From an uncultured Pseudomonadales bacterium (GTDB lineage: Bacteria > Pseudomonadota > Gammaproteobacteria > Pseudomonadales > Cellvibrionaceae): a stretch of DNA of 64,000 nucleotides. Each line of letters starts with the position of its first letter. Position 1 is the stretch's first letter. The position numbers and the translations under genes are program-made. Of this stretch, positions 10,444 to 21,107 are shown piece after piece. The stretch spans positions 1,178,001 through 1,242,000 of the forward strand of contig CANLDL010000001.1 of the NCBI GenBank assembly GCA_947489425.1, in the 5' to 3' direction. Below the pieces are notes generated by a model. It searched no databases and had not been told where the DNA came from. It saw only the letters and a list, made by a program, of their open reading frames with translations.

Positions 10444-12572
10444 ATGAGCCAACATCTATCCAATTAATTAAAGTACACGAAGTGCCTGGCGGCGTTCATC
10501 CACCAGAAAACAAAACACAATCTATGCAATTGCCCTTAGGCGAAGTATCCATTCCTAAGGAGTTAGTTTTCCCACTTAACCAACACATTGGTACTCCTGC
10601 AATACCTGTCGTTATTGCAGGCCAAAAAGTATTGGCAGGAGAAAAAATCGCCGAGGCTGTTGGCGCATTAAGCGTACCTATTCATGCATCTACCTCGGGT
10701 ACTATTACTGCAGTGGAGGACCGGCTGCTTCCTCATACCTCTGGCATGAGTGGCCCCTGTATTGTTCTTGAAAGTGACGGTGAGCACACATTTACAAGCT
10801 TTGAGGCCTGCAAAGATTATCGACAACTTAGCAGTGCACAGATCATCGAAAAGATCCGTGAGGCCGGGATTGCAGGGCTTGGTGGTGCAGGGTTTCCTAC
10901 CGCTATAAAACTCGATCCACGCAATACCTCTATTGATACACTGATTTTAAACGGTACCGAGTGTGAGCCTTATATCACCGCTGATGACCGTCTTATGCAA
11001 GACTACGCCTCAGATATTATTGAAGGTGCTAAGCTACTCGCATTTATTTTAGGCGAACCTAAAACCATTATTATTGGCATAGAAGACAATAAGCCAGACG
11101 CGATTAACGCTATGAAAGTCGCAGCCGAAGGTAGTGACGTAAAAATAGTTAGCTTTCCAACCAAATATCCTTCGGGTGGCGAAAAACAGTTAATACAAAT
11201 ATTAACAGGTAAAGAGGTTCCCTCTGGCAAGCTACCAGCCACTCTGGGTATTGTCGTACAAAACGTAGCGACCGCGATGATGGCTTATCGTGCAGTGCGT
11301 TTTGGCGAGACACTCACTTGGCGAATTACCACACTGGTTGGTGAGGCACTTACCGAGCAACGCAACCTTAAAGTACTGTTAGGCACACCTATCGAGCACT
11401 TATTAAATGAGCTAGGTTTTAATCCAAATAAAGCCTCACGCTTAATTATGGGTGGGCCAATGATGGGATTTGCCCTACCCGACGCTTACGTCCCTATTGT
11501 TAAAACAAGTAACTGTGTTATTGCACCCAGCCATAATGAAATGCCCGATCAACCACCAGCTCAAGCGTGCATTCGCTGTGGCTTATGTGCAGAGGCTTGT
11601 CCTGCTAGCTTATTACCACAACAACTTTATTGGTATGCAAAAGCCGAGGAATACGATCGCCTGCAAAACCACAATTTATTCGATTGTATCGAGTGTGGTG
11701 CCTGCTCCTATGTGTGTCCATCAAGTATTCCATTAGTACAGTATTACCGTGCAGCTAAAGGAACAATACGCCAACAGCAGCAAGAAAAAATAAAATCCGA
11801 TCACGCGCGCCAGCGCTTTGAATTTAGACAAGCTCGAATTGAGAGAGCCGAGGCCGAAAAAGAGGCCAAACGCCTAGCGCGCAAACAAGCCGCCGAAAAA
11901 GCCAAGGCACTCGCTGCCAAGAAAAAGGCCGAGGCCGCTAAAAACCCCGAGACAAAAACTGCTGAGCAAGCAGAAAAAGTGCCTCTCGACCCAGTGGCAC
12001 AGGCTTTAGCTAAAGTGAAAGAATCAGCACAAGATCCAGCAGCACAAAAAGCGAAACTGGAACGCGCTTTGGCCAGTACACAAAGCCGCGTAGAAAAATT
12101 ACAGGCACGCTTGAATGACGCAGAGGATGAACAAGCTGAAAAGCTCGCATCACAGGTCAAACAAGCCGAACTGCGTCTACAAGATGCACAAAAAAATCTC
12201 GATGACTTCTCTAAGGATAAAGAGCGCACAGAGCAAGCCTTGCCAAAAAATGAGCAGCAAGAAACTGCTACGCGAGCAGATATCGACGATTTAAAGCCAG
12301 CACCAGCAAAAGCACTCGATGCGGCAAGCGCAGCCATCGAGCGTGCCAAAGCAAAAGCCGAAGCAATGGCCTCTATGAGTGAGGAAGAAAAGCTAATAGA
12401 TCAAGTTGCATCACTTAAAAAACGTGTTGCTAAAGCAGAAGAAAAATTACAAAAAGCCGAGGCAGAAAATAGCGAGCATATTGCCGCATTTAAAACAGGG
12501 CTTTCAAAAATGCAAAGCAAACTTGCCGATACCCAAGAGCAACTCAATAGTTTACAAAAAGAGAAGTCATAA
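10440..12572 (+). CDS. rnfC: Rnf complex NADH-binding iron-sulfur subunit RnfC
   Basis: A 710-residue peripheral subunit carrying the NADH/FMN site and two [4Fe-4S] clusters. Features in order: an RnfC N-terminal domain, the glycine-rich [12 protein letters not shown] near residue 145 (NAD(H)/FMN-binding, as in NuoF), [15 protein letters not shown], then [12 protein letters not shown] and [12 protein letters not shown] around residues 378-425. From about residue 440 to the end the protein is an Ala/Lys/Glu/Gln-rich predicted coiled coil of about 270 residues. Such tails occur in gammaproteobacterial RnfC and vary greatly in length. The 3' end lies 1 bp before rnfD. Confidence 0.95.
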   Translation: MNEPTSIQLIKVHEVPGGVHPPENKTQSMQLPLGEVSIPKELVFPLNQHIGTPAIPVVIAGQKVLAGEKIAEAVGALSVPIHASTSGTITAVEDRLLPHTSGMSGPCIVLESDGEHTFTSFEACKDYRQLSSAQIIEKIREAGIAGLGGAGFPTAIKLDPRNTSIDTLILNGTECEPYITADDRLMQDYASDIIEGAKLLAFILGEPKTIIIGIEDNKPDAINAMKVAAEGSDVKIVSFPTKYPSGGEKQLIQILTGKEVPSGKLPATLGIVVQNVATAMMAYRAVRFGETLTWRITTLVGEALTEQRNLKVLLGTPIEHLLNELGFNPNKASRLIMGGPMMGFALPDAYVPIVKTSNCVIAPSHNEMPDQPPAQACIRCGLCAEACPASLLPQQLYWYAKAEEYDRLQNHNLFDCIECGACSYVCPSSIPLVQYYRAAKGTIRQQQQEKIKSDHARQRFEFRQARIERAEAEKEAKRLARKQAAEKAKALAAKKKAEAAKNPETKTAEQAEKVPLDPVAQALAKVKESAQDPAAQKAKLERALASTQSRVEKLQARLNDAEDEQAEKLASQVKQAELRLQDAQKNLDDFSKDKERTEQALPKNEQQETATRADIDDLKPAPAKALDAASAAIERAKAKAEAMASMSEEEKLIDQVASLKKRVAKAEEKLQKAEAENSEHIAAFKTGLSKMQSKLADTQEQLNSLQKEKS

Positions 12573-12573
12573 C

Positions 12574-13641
12574 ATGGCGTTTATTCGTGTCACGTCACCC
12601 CATGCGCATACGGCTAATACCACACAGGATATGATGCGTTGGGTTATTCTTGCAACACTCCCCGGCCTTGTTGCACTGACGCACTTTTTTGGTTGGGGCA
12701 GTATTATTAATGTCTTCATCAGCTGCCTAACAGCTATGGCTTGTGAGGCATTAATACTGAGCTTACGCAAGCGCCCTATTTTATTTTACCTAAAAGATTA
12801 TAGTGCCCTCGTTACTGGGATTTTATTGGGTCTTGCACTACCGCCCTATGCACCTTGGTGGCTAGTGGTAATTGGCAGTGCATCGGCAATTATACTGGCT
12901 AAACAACTATATGGCGGACTGGGTTACAACCCTTTTAACCCGGCAATGGTTGGCTACGTTATATTATTAATCTCTTTTCCTGTAGAGATGACAAGCTGGG
13001 CCATACCTAATACATTATTCAGCGATGGCCAAACGCTGCCCTCGCTAGGCGCTGCACTACAGTCAGTTTTTTTAGGAAATTCAGCAGGTATAGATGGCTA
13101 TACAGGTGCCACGCCGTTAGATTTATTTAAAACACAACAAGGCTTATTAGTAGAACAAATTAATGCCGCAGAGCCTCTGTTTTCACTCGCTAGTTTTGCT
13201 GGTGCGGGCTGGGAATGGGTCAATGTTGCCTTTTTAGCTGGCGGCTTATTTTTACTTTATAAGCGGGCATTTACCTGGCACGCTCCCGTTAGTATGTTGC
13301 TTGCACTCAGCGTGATGACATTTTTGTTTTACGGTGGTGGCAACTCAGAAAGTGGCGGCTCAATAATGCTGCATTTATTTTCTGGCGGCACCATGCTCGG
13401 CGCATTTTTTATTATTACCGACCCAGTCAGTTCAGCGGTAAGTAATAAAGGCCGCATTATTTATGGCGCGGGTATTGGTATTTTAGTTTATATTATTCGT
13501 GTATGGGGTAACTACCCCGATGCAATTGCCTTTGCTGTTCTATTGATGAATTTTGCAGCCCCCTTTATTGATTACTACACGCTACCCCGTACTTACGGCC
13601 ATAACAAATCCTCGCGCGCGACACGAGGGCGTGATTCATGA
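12574..13641 (+). CDS. rnfD: Rnf complex membrane subunit RnfD
   Basis: A 355-residue membrane protein with about ten helices. The covalent FMN attachment motif S/TGAT is visible as [12 protein letters not shown] near residue 186. The frame is open upstream inside rnfC (to 12406), but the upstream part reads as out-of-frame rnfC, while [13 protein letters not shown] at ATG 12574 matches family N-termini; the start is set there. RnfD and RnfG carry the flavins that pass electrons across the membrane and drive Na+ or H+ transport. It overlaps rnfG by four bases. Confidence 0.95.
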   Translation: MAFIRVTSPHAHTANTTQDMMRWVILATLPGLVALTHFFGWGSIINVFISCLTAMACEALILSLRKRPILFYLKDYSALVTGILLGLALPPYAPWWLVVIGSASAIILAKQLYGGLGYNPFNPAMVGYVILLISFPVEMTSWAIPNTLFSDGQTLPSLGAALQSVFLGNSAGIDGYTGATPLDLFKTQQGLLVEQINAAEPLFSLASFAGAGWEWVNVAFLAGGLFLLYKRAFTWHAPVSMLLALSVMTFLFYGGGNSESGGSIMLHLFSGGTMLGAFFIITDPVSSAVSNKGRIIYGAGIGILVYIIRVWGNYPDAIAFAVLLMNFAAPFIDYYTLPRTYGHNKSSRATRGRDS

Positions 13642-14312
13642 AGCCAGAGAATACAAACTTATCTTCTATACCTCTATCAATGAGCAAGAATAGCTTATTA
13701 TTGTTTTTATTTGCTCTGTTAACTGCGGGAATTTTGGCGGTAACCTTTGAGGGTACAAAAGAGAGCATTGCAATTGCCGAGCGTAAAGCCGCCGAAAAAG
13801 CACTATTAGAGATTATTCCTGCCAGCCGTATCGATAATGATTTGCTACTTGATACCATTGAGATACCAACAGCCGCATGGCCAGAGCTTGGCTTAAAAAA
13901 TGGCGGCGAGATTCACATTGCCCGTAAAAACAAACAAATTGTTGCAGTGATTATCCCTGCCGTGGCACCCGATGGTTATAGCGGCGATATAAAAATGATT
14001 GCGGGAGTGAATAGTAACGGCACAATTGCTGGAGTGCGCGTACTAACACATACAGAAACACCTGGGCTTGGCGATAAAGTTGACCTAAAAAAAAGCGACT
14101 GGATAACAAGCTTTGATAACAAATCACTTGAGCAACCAACCGTTAGCCAGTGGAAAGTTAAAAAGGATGGCGGTGACTTTGATCAATTTACGGGAGCTAC
14201 CATTACTCCTAGAGCGGTGGTCGGCCAAATTCGAAAAGTACTTGAATTTGTAAAACGCGAGCAGACGCTATTATTTACCGTAGAAGCTCCGGATAGTAAT
14301 CCAGAAAGCTAA
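13638..14312 (+). CDS. rnfG: Rnf complex flavoprotein subunit RnfG
   Basis: A 224-residue protein with one N-terminal membrane helix (~residues 16-38) and a periplasmic FMN-binding domain. The covalent FMN threonine lies in [14 protein letters not shown] near residue 178, and the preceding [13 protein letters not shown] block is characteristic of the RnfG/NqrC family. The start overlaps the rnfD stop (ATGA). It is followed 24 bp later by rnfE. Confidence 0.95.
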   Translation: MKPENTNLSSIPLSMSKNSLLLFLFALLTAGILAVTFEGTKESIAIAERKAAEKALLEIIPASRIDNDLLLDTIEIPTAAWPELGLKNGGEIHIARKNKQIVAVIIPAVAPDGYSGDIKMIAGVNSNGTIAGVRVLTHTETPGLGDKVDLKKSDWITSFDNKSLEQPTVSQWKVKKDGGDFDQFTGATITPRAVVGQIRKVLEFVKREQTLLFTVEAPDSNPES

Positions 14313-14336
14313 TGTATTAATCAACCGGCTAAGATA

Positions 14337-15122
14337 ATGAATACAACAATTGATACTGTAGAGAATCCTGAAAACGAAGCTACAGCGCAAGAAGCGCAAG
14401 CCACATCGGGCGTTGACTACAACGAGATCACTAAAAACGGTTTGTGGTCGAATAACCCAGCGCTAGTACAACTGCTTGGATTGTGCCCTTTACTTGCAGT
14501 GAGTGGTTCAGTGGTTAATGCAATCGGTTTAGGTCTAGCAACCCTACTGGTACTGATTGGATCAAATATTGTTGTGTCGCTCATTCGCAATGTCGTTGGT
14601 GATGCCGTCAAGCTACCTGTTTTTGTCATTGTTATCGCATCCTTTACGACTTGTACTGAGTTATTGATGCGAGCCTATACCTTTGAGCTTTATCAAATTT
14701 TAGGTATTTTTATCCCACTGATTGTGACTAACTGTGCCATCCTTGGCCGCGCTGACGCCTTTGCTTGCAAAAACAAAGTTCTGCCATCGGCGATAGATGG
14801 CTTTATGATGGGGCTGGGGTTTTTATTAGTGCTAGTCTGTATTGGTGCAATCCGTGAGGTTTTTGGCGCAGGTACTCTATTTGCTGATATGCAGCTACTC
14901 TTTGGTGAAGGTGCTCGTAGCTGGCAACTTAATGTTTTAGGAGACAATTATCCAGGATTTTTAGTCGCAATATTACCGCCCGGCGCCTTTTTAGTTGCTG
15001 GCTTCTTAATTGCTTTCAAAAATATGATTGATAACTATAATGAAAAGAGGCGATTAGCTGCACAACCCAAAAATATTGTTAAAGGCGCTAAGCGTGTTAG
15101 AACGACTGGCACTATTAGCTAA
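14337..15122 (+). CDS. rnfE: Rnf complex membrane subunit RnfE
   Basis: A 261-residue integral membrane protein related to RnfA, with the matching cysteine helices [15 protein letters not shown] and [22 protein letters not shown]. Compared with the ~230-residue family norm it has an N-terminal extension of about 30 acidic, Ala/Thr-rich residues before [21 protein letters not shown]. An internal start is possible, but the ATG at 14337 is the one following rnfG at normal operon spacing. The endonuclease III gene (nth) that often ends this operon is absent here. Confidence 0.93.
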   Translation: MNTTIDTVENPENEATAQEAQATSGVDYNEITKNGLWSNNPALVQLLGLCPLLAVSGSVVNAIGLGLATLLVLIGSNIVVSLIRNVVGDAVKLPVFVIVIASFTTCTELLMRAYTFELYQILGIFIPLIVTNCAILGRADAFACKNKVLPSAIDGFMMGLGFLLVLVCIGAIREVFGAGTLFADMQLLFGEGARSWQLNVLGDNYPGFLVAILPPGAFLVAGFLIAFKNMIDNYNEKRRLAAQPKNIVKGAKRVRTTGTIS

Positions 15123-15247
15123 TAATATAGATTTGTATACTATTTTTAACGGAATAAGCGCAGGCAAATTGGTTTTTGATGCGGCTCATTTACATATAAG
15201 TCTTATCTAAAGCATAACCATACGCTATTGAAAATAAGGGGCTTAGA

Positions 15248-16033
15248 ATGATCATTTATTTCTTACCATTTAATAGTACTCAGTATTTAATAACACATAT
15301 CAAACGACCTTATACACGAGTCATTACTTATTTTTTGTTATACCTCACTCCCTTCTTGTTAGCACCAATGACATCTGCAAGTGATTATGAATTTGCGTCG
15401 ATCGAAAATCTAATCGAGCAAAGAGTAGGGGCTGAAGTATTACGAAAAATCTATAAGAACATCAGTATAGACATCACTGTAACACCAATGAAAGCAGAAC
15501 GAGCCGAGTTGGAAGCAACTGCTGGCTTAAAAGATGGGGAGGCACTAAGAATTTTTAATTACGGAAACGAACACCCTTCTGTTATTAGAGTTCCTACCTC
15601 TTATTATCAATTAAATACTATGGCTTTTTTTAAAGCCGGGAATAGCATCTCTATTGAATCTATCAGTGATTTAAAAAACTATAGAGTTGCTTATATTAAA
15701 GGGGTTAAACACACCGACGCTATTATTGAGCAGCTTGGTAATAAAGTCAGAGATGTCGATAATACAATGGAGATGATGCGACTGATTAATAACGGAAGAA
15801 TTGATATTGGAATAATAAGTCGAGCTGATGGCTTAAACACAATAAAAAAACTGGGGCTTACTACTATTGATTCAATAAAACAGCCGCTATCAACACTCAA
15901 TCTCTATCACTATTTACATATATCCAATACCGACCTTGTTGAACCCGTCAATAATATGATAGTAACTATGAAGGACTCAGGCACCTTACAAGAATTGATC
16001 GAAGAGACAAGAAACGAGTTAATTAATCAGTAA
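15248..16033 (+). CDS. periplasmic solute-binding-type protein (SBP_bac_3-like)
   Basis: A 261-residue protein with a signal peptide longer than usual (hydrophobic ~24-43, cleavage probably near TSASDYE). The mature part follows the family 3 solute-binding pattern: IDITVTPMKAERAELEATAGLKDGEA, a central LKNYRVAYIKGVKHTDAI and MMRLINNGRIDIGIIS. The spacing of AAGGGG before the ATG at 15248 supports this start. There is no transporter gene beside it. It is convergent (8-bp gap) with a REC-EAL regulator and a hybrid kinase that itself carries two such domains, so a role as soluble co-sensor rather than transporter component is plausible but unproven. Confidence 0.75.
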   Translation: MIIYFLPFNSTQYLITHIKRPYTRVITYFLLYLTPFLLAPMTSASDYEFASIENLIEQRVGAEVLRKIYKNISIDITVTPMKAERAELEATAGLKDGEALRIFNYGNEHPSVIRVPTSYYQLNTMAFFKAGNSISIESISDLKNYRVAYIKGVKHTDAIIEQLGNKVRDVDNTMEMMRLINNGRIDIGIISRADGLNTIKKLGLTTIDSIKQPLSTLNLYHYLHISNTDLVEPVNNMIVTMKDSGTLQELIEETRNELINQ

Positions 16034-16041
16034 ATACAAGG

Positions 16042-17226
16042 CTATTGCGGCCGAATATTATCTTTAGATTTAGCTGCTCCCGTTAAATAGCCCTGACAAA
16101 GATCACAACCATACGCCTTAGCCATATTCCATGCCTCTGTGGTTTCTACCCCTTCGGCTACAGTATTCAGGTTTAATCGCTTGGCTAGCTCTACAGTAGA
16201 CTTAACAATCGCTTGTTTTTGCTCATCTGCTTCTATACCTATCATAAAAGACTTATCGATTTTTAACTCATTGAAGGGCAGTATTTCGAGCTGTTTAAAT
16301 GATGAATAGCCCGTACCAAAATCATCGATAGCTAGATGAAAGCCATTAAGACGCAATCGTGACAAGTACTCTATTGCCATTGCAGTATTGTCAATTAAGG
16401 TCCTCTCTGTAACCTCCACAGTGATCAAGTCGGTCGGGATACCGTGACGCTTAACCAATGCTTGCAATTCATCGTAAAAATCGGTGTTAGCTAATATACT
16501 TGGGCCAACATTAATGCTAATTTGGGTCGGGTGGCCCATTTGCATCCAGACCTTAATTAATTGAAACGCCTGGGAGTATATTTGTAATTCCAATTCAGCC
16601 GATTTATTAAGTTTTTCGTAAAGATACAAGAAATTATCAGGTGAAATAATACGGCCATTGGGTAAAACAAGCCTTGCCAAGGCTTCGACACCGGCAAAGC
16701 TTTTATCGCTAAATTTAAAGCGTGGCTGAAAATAGGACTGTAAGCCATTATTAAGTAAAGCGTCTATTAGGTCTTTCTCACTAACCCCTTCAGGCAGTGG
16801 CGGCGACAATGGTGTATCGGTATATTCAGAAGCCTCAGCAATAAACTCTATTAAGACTTTAGTATCTATGGGTTTATGTAGGGAGCCTATAAACTTGATT
16901 TTATATTCTTTAATCATCTGTGTAACAGATGAAACCAGAGAGGCATCCATAGCCGTTAGAATAATCAATGAGCCTGTATAATTACTGAGTGATAGATGCC
17001 TTATAAAAGCAATGCCGTCCATATTTGGCATCTGTAGATCGCAGATAATCAAGTCAACAGGGGCGCTAGAATTTTGCTCACGACTAATATTTTCTAAACC
17101 CTCTACGCCATCACTAGCGGTCAACACCTGCTCAACACCAATTTGTACCAAGCAGTTGGTAATATGCTCCATCTGAAAGCTATGGTCCTCAACAACCAAG
17201 ACTTTTAAGCTATTCGTGTCACTCAT
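16042..17226 (-). CDS. REC-EAL response regulator, c-di-GMP phosphodiesterase (RocR-like)
   Basis: A 394-residue protein, nearly the length of P. aeruginosa RocR (392). N-terminal receiver domain: acidic pocket VVEDH, phosphoacceptor Asp in LIICDLQMPNMDG, and KP in GSLHKPID. C-terminal EAL domain with the catalytic set apparently complete: GVEALARL, INVGPSIL, VEVTERTLI, AIDDFGTGYSSF, LKIDKSFM and VAEGVET. It should hydrolyse c-di-GMP under control of phosphorylation. Its start is 38 bp after the stop of the hybrid kinase, so the two are very likely one operon and a cognate pair. Confidence 0.9.
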   Translation of the reverse strand: MSDTNSLKVLVVEDHSFQMEHITNCLVQIGVEQVLTASDGVEGLENISREQNSSAPVDLIICDLQMPNMDGIAFIRHLSLSNYTGSLIILTAMDASLVSSVTQMIKEYKIKFIGSLHKPIDTKVLIEFIAEASEYTDTPLSPPLPEGVSEKDLIDALLNNGLQSYFQPRFKFSDKSFAGVEALARLVLPNGRIISPDNFLYLYEKLNKSAELELQIYSQAFQLIKVWMQMGHPTQISINVGPSILANTDFYDELQALVKRHGIPTDLITVEVTERTLIDNTAMAIEYLSRLRLNGFHLAIDDFGTGYSSFKQLEILPFNELKIDKSFMIGIEADEQKQAIVKSTVELAKRLNLNTVAEGVETTEAWNMAKAYGCDLCQGYLTGAAKSKDNIRPQ

Positions 17227-17264
17227 ATTATTACTTACCTAGCCTTTTTTACTTAGTCTTTACT

Positions 17265-20200
17265 TTACGTATCTAACATTGCTAACGATGATTTGAATTC
17301 GGCTATGTTATTCTCAAGGTCAGAAATTAACTCATCTAATGTGTCTAAATCTGACTCGTTTGCCCTATTCTCAATTATTTTAAGCGAATTTACAACTCGC
17401 TCTGCCCTTACTATAGAGGCAGCACCAATCATTTTGTGAGCCACATTTTTAATAAGATCTCTATTATTCTCTTTCAAACCTTCCCTAAGATCAGTCAAAT
17501 CATTGCTTGTAGACTGCCAATATGCGTTTAGCATCGGCTCAATATTCTCTTTCCCCAAAAACACTTCACCTAATTCTTTTAATTTTTCTTTTTTAGCTGT
17601 GTTTATATGGTCTGTTGTTGATACCTCATTTGTATCGTTAACCGCTATGGTCATCTCATTGTCAGGAAACCATTGCTTAAGGCATTTTTCTAGGTCGGCG
17701 ATTTGAATTGGCTTAACTAATAAATCATTCATACCACTATCGAGGCACTTATCTCTCTCACCACTCAATGCATTGGCTGTCATCGCTATGATCGCTTTAT
17801 TATTACCATCATTTTCTCGAATAATACGCGCTAATTTATAGCCATCAATATTGGGCATATGGCAATCTGTTAATACACCATCAAATTCTCCGTTTTCCCA
17901 AGCAAGCATGGCTTCGTAGCCATCTTCTGTGACTTCGTATTGATAGCCTAAATAATCCAACTGACGAGTAATTAAACCTCTATTCATAGAATCATCATCT
18001 ACAATAAGCAATTTAACCGACTTTTTAGTAGTGTAGTTTAAATACGCTTCGGGTAGAGTCTCATCGTCGTCGAGAAGACCTAATGAGATGTCGACGATTA
18101 ACTCCAAAAAACTGGGCTGCAGCGGATTAGTATTTAACAATGCTTTACTAGCAATAAAAGAATTAGCACTGAGATTATCTTCATTAACAAGTTGTATCAC
18201 CTTAGTATCCGATAACAACTGCTTAATGACGTTTTTAATACTATCTATTTTTTCTTCTCTTGCTAAGTTGATCAAGGTTGAGCGCTCAATAAATACAATA
18301 TCAGCACTACATTCGGCAACAATTGTTCTTAGCGCCTCGATTTTTGTCGGGATTGGATTACTTATATTGACCACTCCACCATAATAACTCAGATACCGAT
18401 ATAAAATGTCACAGACTAAAACATCATCACTGATCACAGCAAAATTAAAAGGCCTCCACTTAGTTTCTTCTTGTTTATCTACTTGGCTATATTCAATAAG
18501 TTGTCGGTAAGTCACTTTAGTGCCAAAATTCAATTTACTTTCTAACTGAATAGAGCCGCCCATCAACTCTGATAAGCGTTTACAAATACTTAGGCCCAAA
18601 CCACTCCCGGCAAACTGCTTCTTGGACTCCATATCAACTTGTACAAATTCTTGAAACAGCTTTGCCTGATTCTCTTCGCTAATACCAATACCGGTATCTT
18701 TTACGCTAACAACTAATTCATTCTTATCAGAACCTTGATCAATGATCTCTGCATAAACAGAGATTCTACCTTTAGAGGTAAATTTAATGGCATTATTAAG
18801 AAAATTGTTAACAATTTGCGAAATTCTTGGCGCATCAATTTGGAACTCTCTATTGAGCTCTGGGCTAACAAACATCTCCACGAATAATTGTTTATCATAG
18901 GCATTTTGTGCAAGTGTATTAACGCAAGCCTCAATGACTTCTTTAATATTAGCAGGCCCAATGATTAAATCCATTTTATTGGCTTCTATTTTCGAGAAAT
19001 CCAACACGTCGTTTAAGATACTTAACAAGTTATCCGAAGAGGTTTTTGCCAAATGCGCCATTGTCATTTGCTCAGAGCCTAATTTTGATTTCACTAATAA
19101 CTCAAGCATCCCCATAATGCCATGTAAAGGTGTTCTCAATTCATGGCTAATCACTGCAAGAAAATCTGATTTGGCTTTGTTAGCAGCATTAGCAGCTTGC
19201 TCAGCAACTACTAGTTTTTTAGCAATCCTTTTGCGTTTATCGATTTCCTTTTTCAATCGATATAACCAAAGAGCACCAAAACTTAAGATGAAAAAACTCA
19301 CGACCAAAACCTGATAGATCAAGGTATAATCAATCTTTTCACTATACTCAACATCATTCCACTTATCGTAAATCGCCTGCTGTTCTTTAGAATTGATAAT
19401 AGCTACTAGGGCTTTATTTAAAATAGTGACAAGATCTGCTTTCTCCGGTTGCACAGCAAAAGCGAGACGTAACTCAAAGTCTGATTTTCCGACAATTCGA
19501 ACATTGCGCAACCCTAGCTGCTTAATATTAAATGCAGCCTGAGAGGAGTTGGCAAAAACAGCGTCGATTTTTCTAGTAGAGACACCCACCAAAGCATCTT
19601 GAATAGAATCAAAAAAATAAAATTTTTGATTCGGGTAGCTTTCAATCACCGCGCTTGTGATACCGTAATCCCTAACCAGCCCTATTTTTTGATCCCTAAT
19701 CTGCTCAAAACTTTCAACATAGTCCTCAGTATTACGCATAACAAAAACAACAGGCGTTTTAGAATAATTTTTGGTAAACAATAACTGATTGCTTAAAAAT
19801 GAACTGTCTGTCTCTGACAAAATATCAATCTCACCAGATTTTGCTAATGCGACTGACTCACTCCATGTTTTTGTTTGGATAAATTTAAACTCTACACCAA
19901 GAATACGCTGAATGAGTTCGACATGCTCTGCCACTTGACCAATGTATTCGCCATTTTCATCGAAGGCTTCATAGGGCAGCCAATCTGGGTCACCGGTAAA
20001 GGTAATAGGAGATATACTCGCTAAATATTCTTTCTCAGAAGGCGTTAATTCAACACTGAAGCTATCATTATTTAAAGTAGCCGGTGTAGATAGCCATCTC
20101 GAGAATATCTCACGCAATAATCTGGGATCGGCAAAGCCACGGGCTTTTGATATTATTCTAAACAGCTCAGGGGATTCATTATTAACAAAAAGCGTAGCTG

Positions 20201-20924
20201 TCAAAGAGATATCTGTCTCCCCAGCAAATACTAAGTCTTGATAACCATTCAGAGCCAGAATACTTATACTGAATGTTCTTGGGGTAACAAAAGCCCTTAG
20301 CTCACCACTAGATACTTTATTAAGCCCATCTCTTGTATTATCTACTTCTTCAAAAATAACATTGGGATACTCTTTAAACAAAGCTTGGGCATAGCCATAA
20401 TTCGTTACAATGCCAACACGGCTATGATTAAAACTCGCAAGATCTTTAACCGGAGAGTTTATATCTTTTGTCACAATAGCGATATTACTAGAAACAGAGC
20501 TCTCAATAGGAGTAAATGTCTTATTGAGAATGATATCCGAGCTATCTCCAGAGATCACATCAACTTTTCCATCGACAGCTAATTGCAACGCACGAACTCT
20601 GTCGTAGACAGGAATTATGTCGAATTCGAGGCCAGTAATTTCTGTTATCACACCAAGATAATCAGCGGCAAGGCCGGTATAGCGGCCCGAAGCACTAAAA
20701 GTGCCTAATGGTTCCCAATCAGGAATGCCGGTATAGCGTACCGACAAATTATTTTTTAACCACTCCCGCTCTTCTGTGGTTAATTTTGCTAAAAAATCTG
20801 GATTTGCTTCGCTATCGGCATAAGCGACCATTGGAGACAATGCGCCTTGAACAGCAGTAATAAGTATTGCCCATACCCATATAAGACTAAAAGCCTTGGT
20901 AATTAATTCTCTTCTAAGCCGCAT
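17265..20924 (-). CDS. BvgS/RocS-like unorthodox hybrid sensor histidine kinase
   Basis: A 1219-residue protein. Order: signal peptide (to ~37), two tandem family 3 solute-binding (Venus flytrap) domains (~50-275 and ~285-525, both with WL/WEPLG or WLPYEAFDENGEY starts), one membrane helix near 535-553, a HisKA domain with SHELRTPLHG, an HATPase with NNFLNNAIKF, DTGIGIS and GSGLGLSI, then a degenerate receiver (~850-960), a canonical receiver with LTDCHMPNIDG and KPI (~985-1105), and an Hpt domain with AHKMIGAAS. This is the BvgS/EvgS/RocS1 layout without a PAS domain. In the degenerate receiver the phosphoacceptor position reads VFIERS with no Asp. The co-transcribed REC-EAL protein is the likely output, linking a periplasmic small-molecule signal to c-di-GMP. 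Confidence 0.92.
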   Translation of the reverse strand: MRLRRELITKAFSLIWVWAILITAVQGALSPMVAYADSEANPDFLAKLTTEEREWLKNNLSVRYTGIPDWEPLGTFSASGRYTGLAADYLGVITEITGLEFDIIPVYDRVRALQLAVDGKVDVISGDSSDIILNKTFTPIESSVSSNIAIVTKDINSPVKDLASFNHSRVGIVTNYGYAQALFKEYPNVIFEEVDNTRDGLNKVSSGELRAFVTPRTFSISILALNGYQDLVFAGETDISLTATLFVNNESPELFRIISKARGFADPRLLREIFSRWLSTPATLNNDSFSVELTPSEKEYLASISPITFTGDPDWLPYEAFDENGEYIGQVAEHVELIQRILGVEFKFIQTKTWSESVALAKSGEIDILSETDSSFLSNQLLFTKNYSKTPVVFVMRNTEDYVESFEQIRDQKIGLVRDYGITSAVIESYPNQKFYFFDSIQDALVGVSTRKIDAVFANSSQAAFNIKQLGLRNVRIVGKSDFELRLAFAVQPEKADLVTILNKALVAIINSKEQQAIYDKWNDVEYSEKIDYTLIYQVLVVSFFILSFGALWLYRLKKEIDKRKRIAKKLVVAEQAANAANKAKSDFLAVISHELRTPLHGIMGMLELLVKSKLGSEQMTMAHLAKTSSDNLLSILNDVLDFSKIEANKMDLIIGPANIKEVIEACVNTLAQNAYDKQLFVEMFVSPELNREFQIDAPRISQIVNNFLNNAIKFTSKGRISVYAEIIDQGSDKNELVVSVKDTGIGISEENQAKLFQEFVQVDMESKKQFAGSGLGLSICKRLSELMGGSIQLESKLNFGTKVTYRQLIEYSQVDKQEETKWRPFNFAVISDDVLVCDILYRYLSYYGGVVNISNPIPTKIEALRTIVAECSADIVFIERSTLINLAREEKIDSIKNVIKQLLSDTKVIQLVNEDNLSANSFIASKALLNTNPLQPSFLELIVDISLGLLDDDETLPEAYLNYTTKKSVKLLIVDDDSMNRGLITRQLDYLGYQYEVTEDGYEAMLAWENGEFDGVLTDCHMPNIDGYKLARIIRENDGNNKAIIAMTANALSGERDKCLDSGMNDLLVKPIQIADLEKCLKQWFPDNEMTIAVNDTNEVSTTDHINTAKKEKLKELGEVFLGKENIEPMLNAYWQSTSNDLTDLREGLKENNRDLIKNVAHKMIGAASIVRAERVVNSLKIIENRANESDLDTLDELISDLENNIAEFKSSLAMLDT

Positions 20925-21107
20925 AGCCTTCCATTTTTATTGTATTGCAATGAGCATTAATGCAGTGGTGGTATTCCTACACATACACCTAATAAGTATA
21001 TTATATTTCCACTAATTGTGTTTAATTGCCATGATTAAAAAGATTAATGCTGCTCTTATCTCTAAAAGGTATAATCGTGCATTGTTTTTTACCTATAGGG
21101 TATATCT

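Noticed and set aside
11801..12349. 182-codon minus-strand frame opposite rnfC
   Set aside because: Ser/Ala/Cys-rich shadow of the Ala/Lys/Glu-rich rnfC tail; low-complexity reverse frames of this kind are common.
12406..12573. Upstream extension of the rnfD frame
   Set aside because: It overlaps the coiled-coil end of rnfC in another frame and RnfD starts with MAFIRVTSP at 12574.
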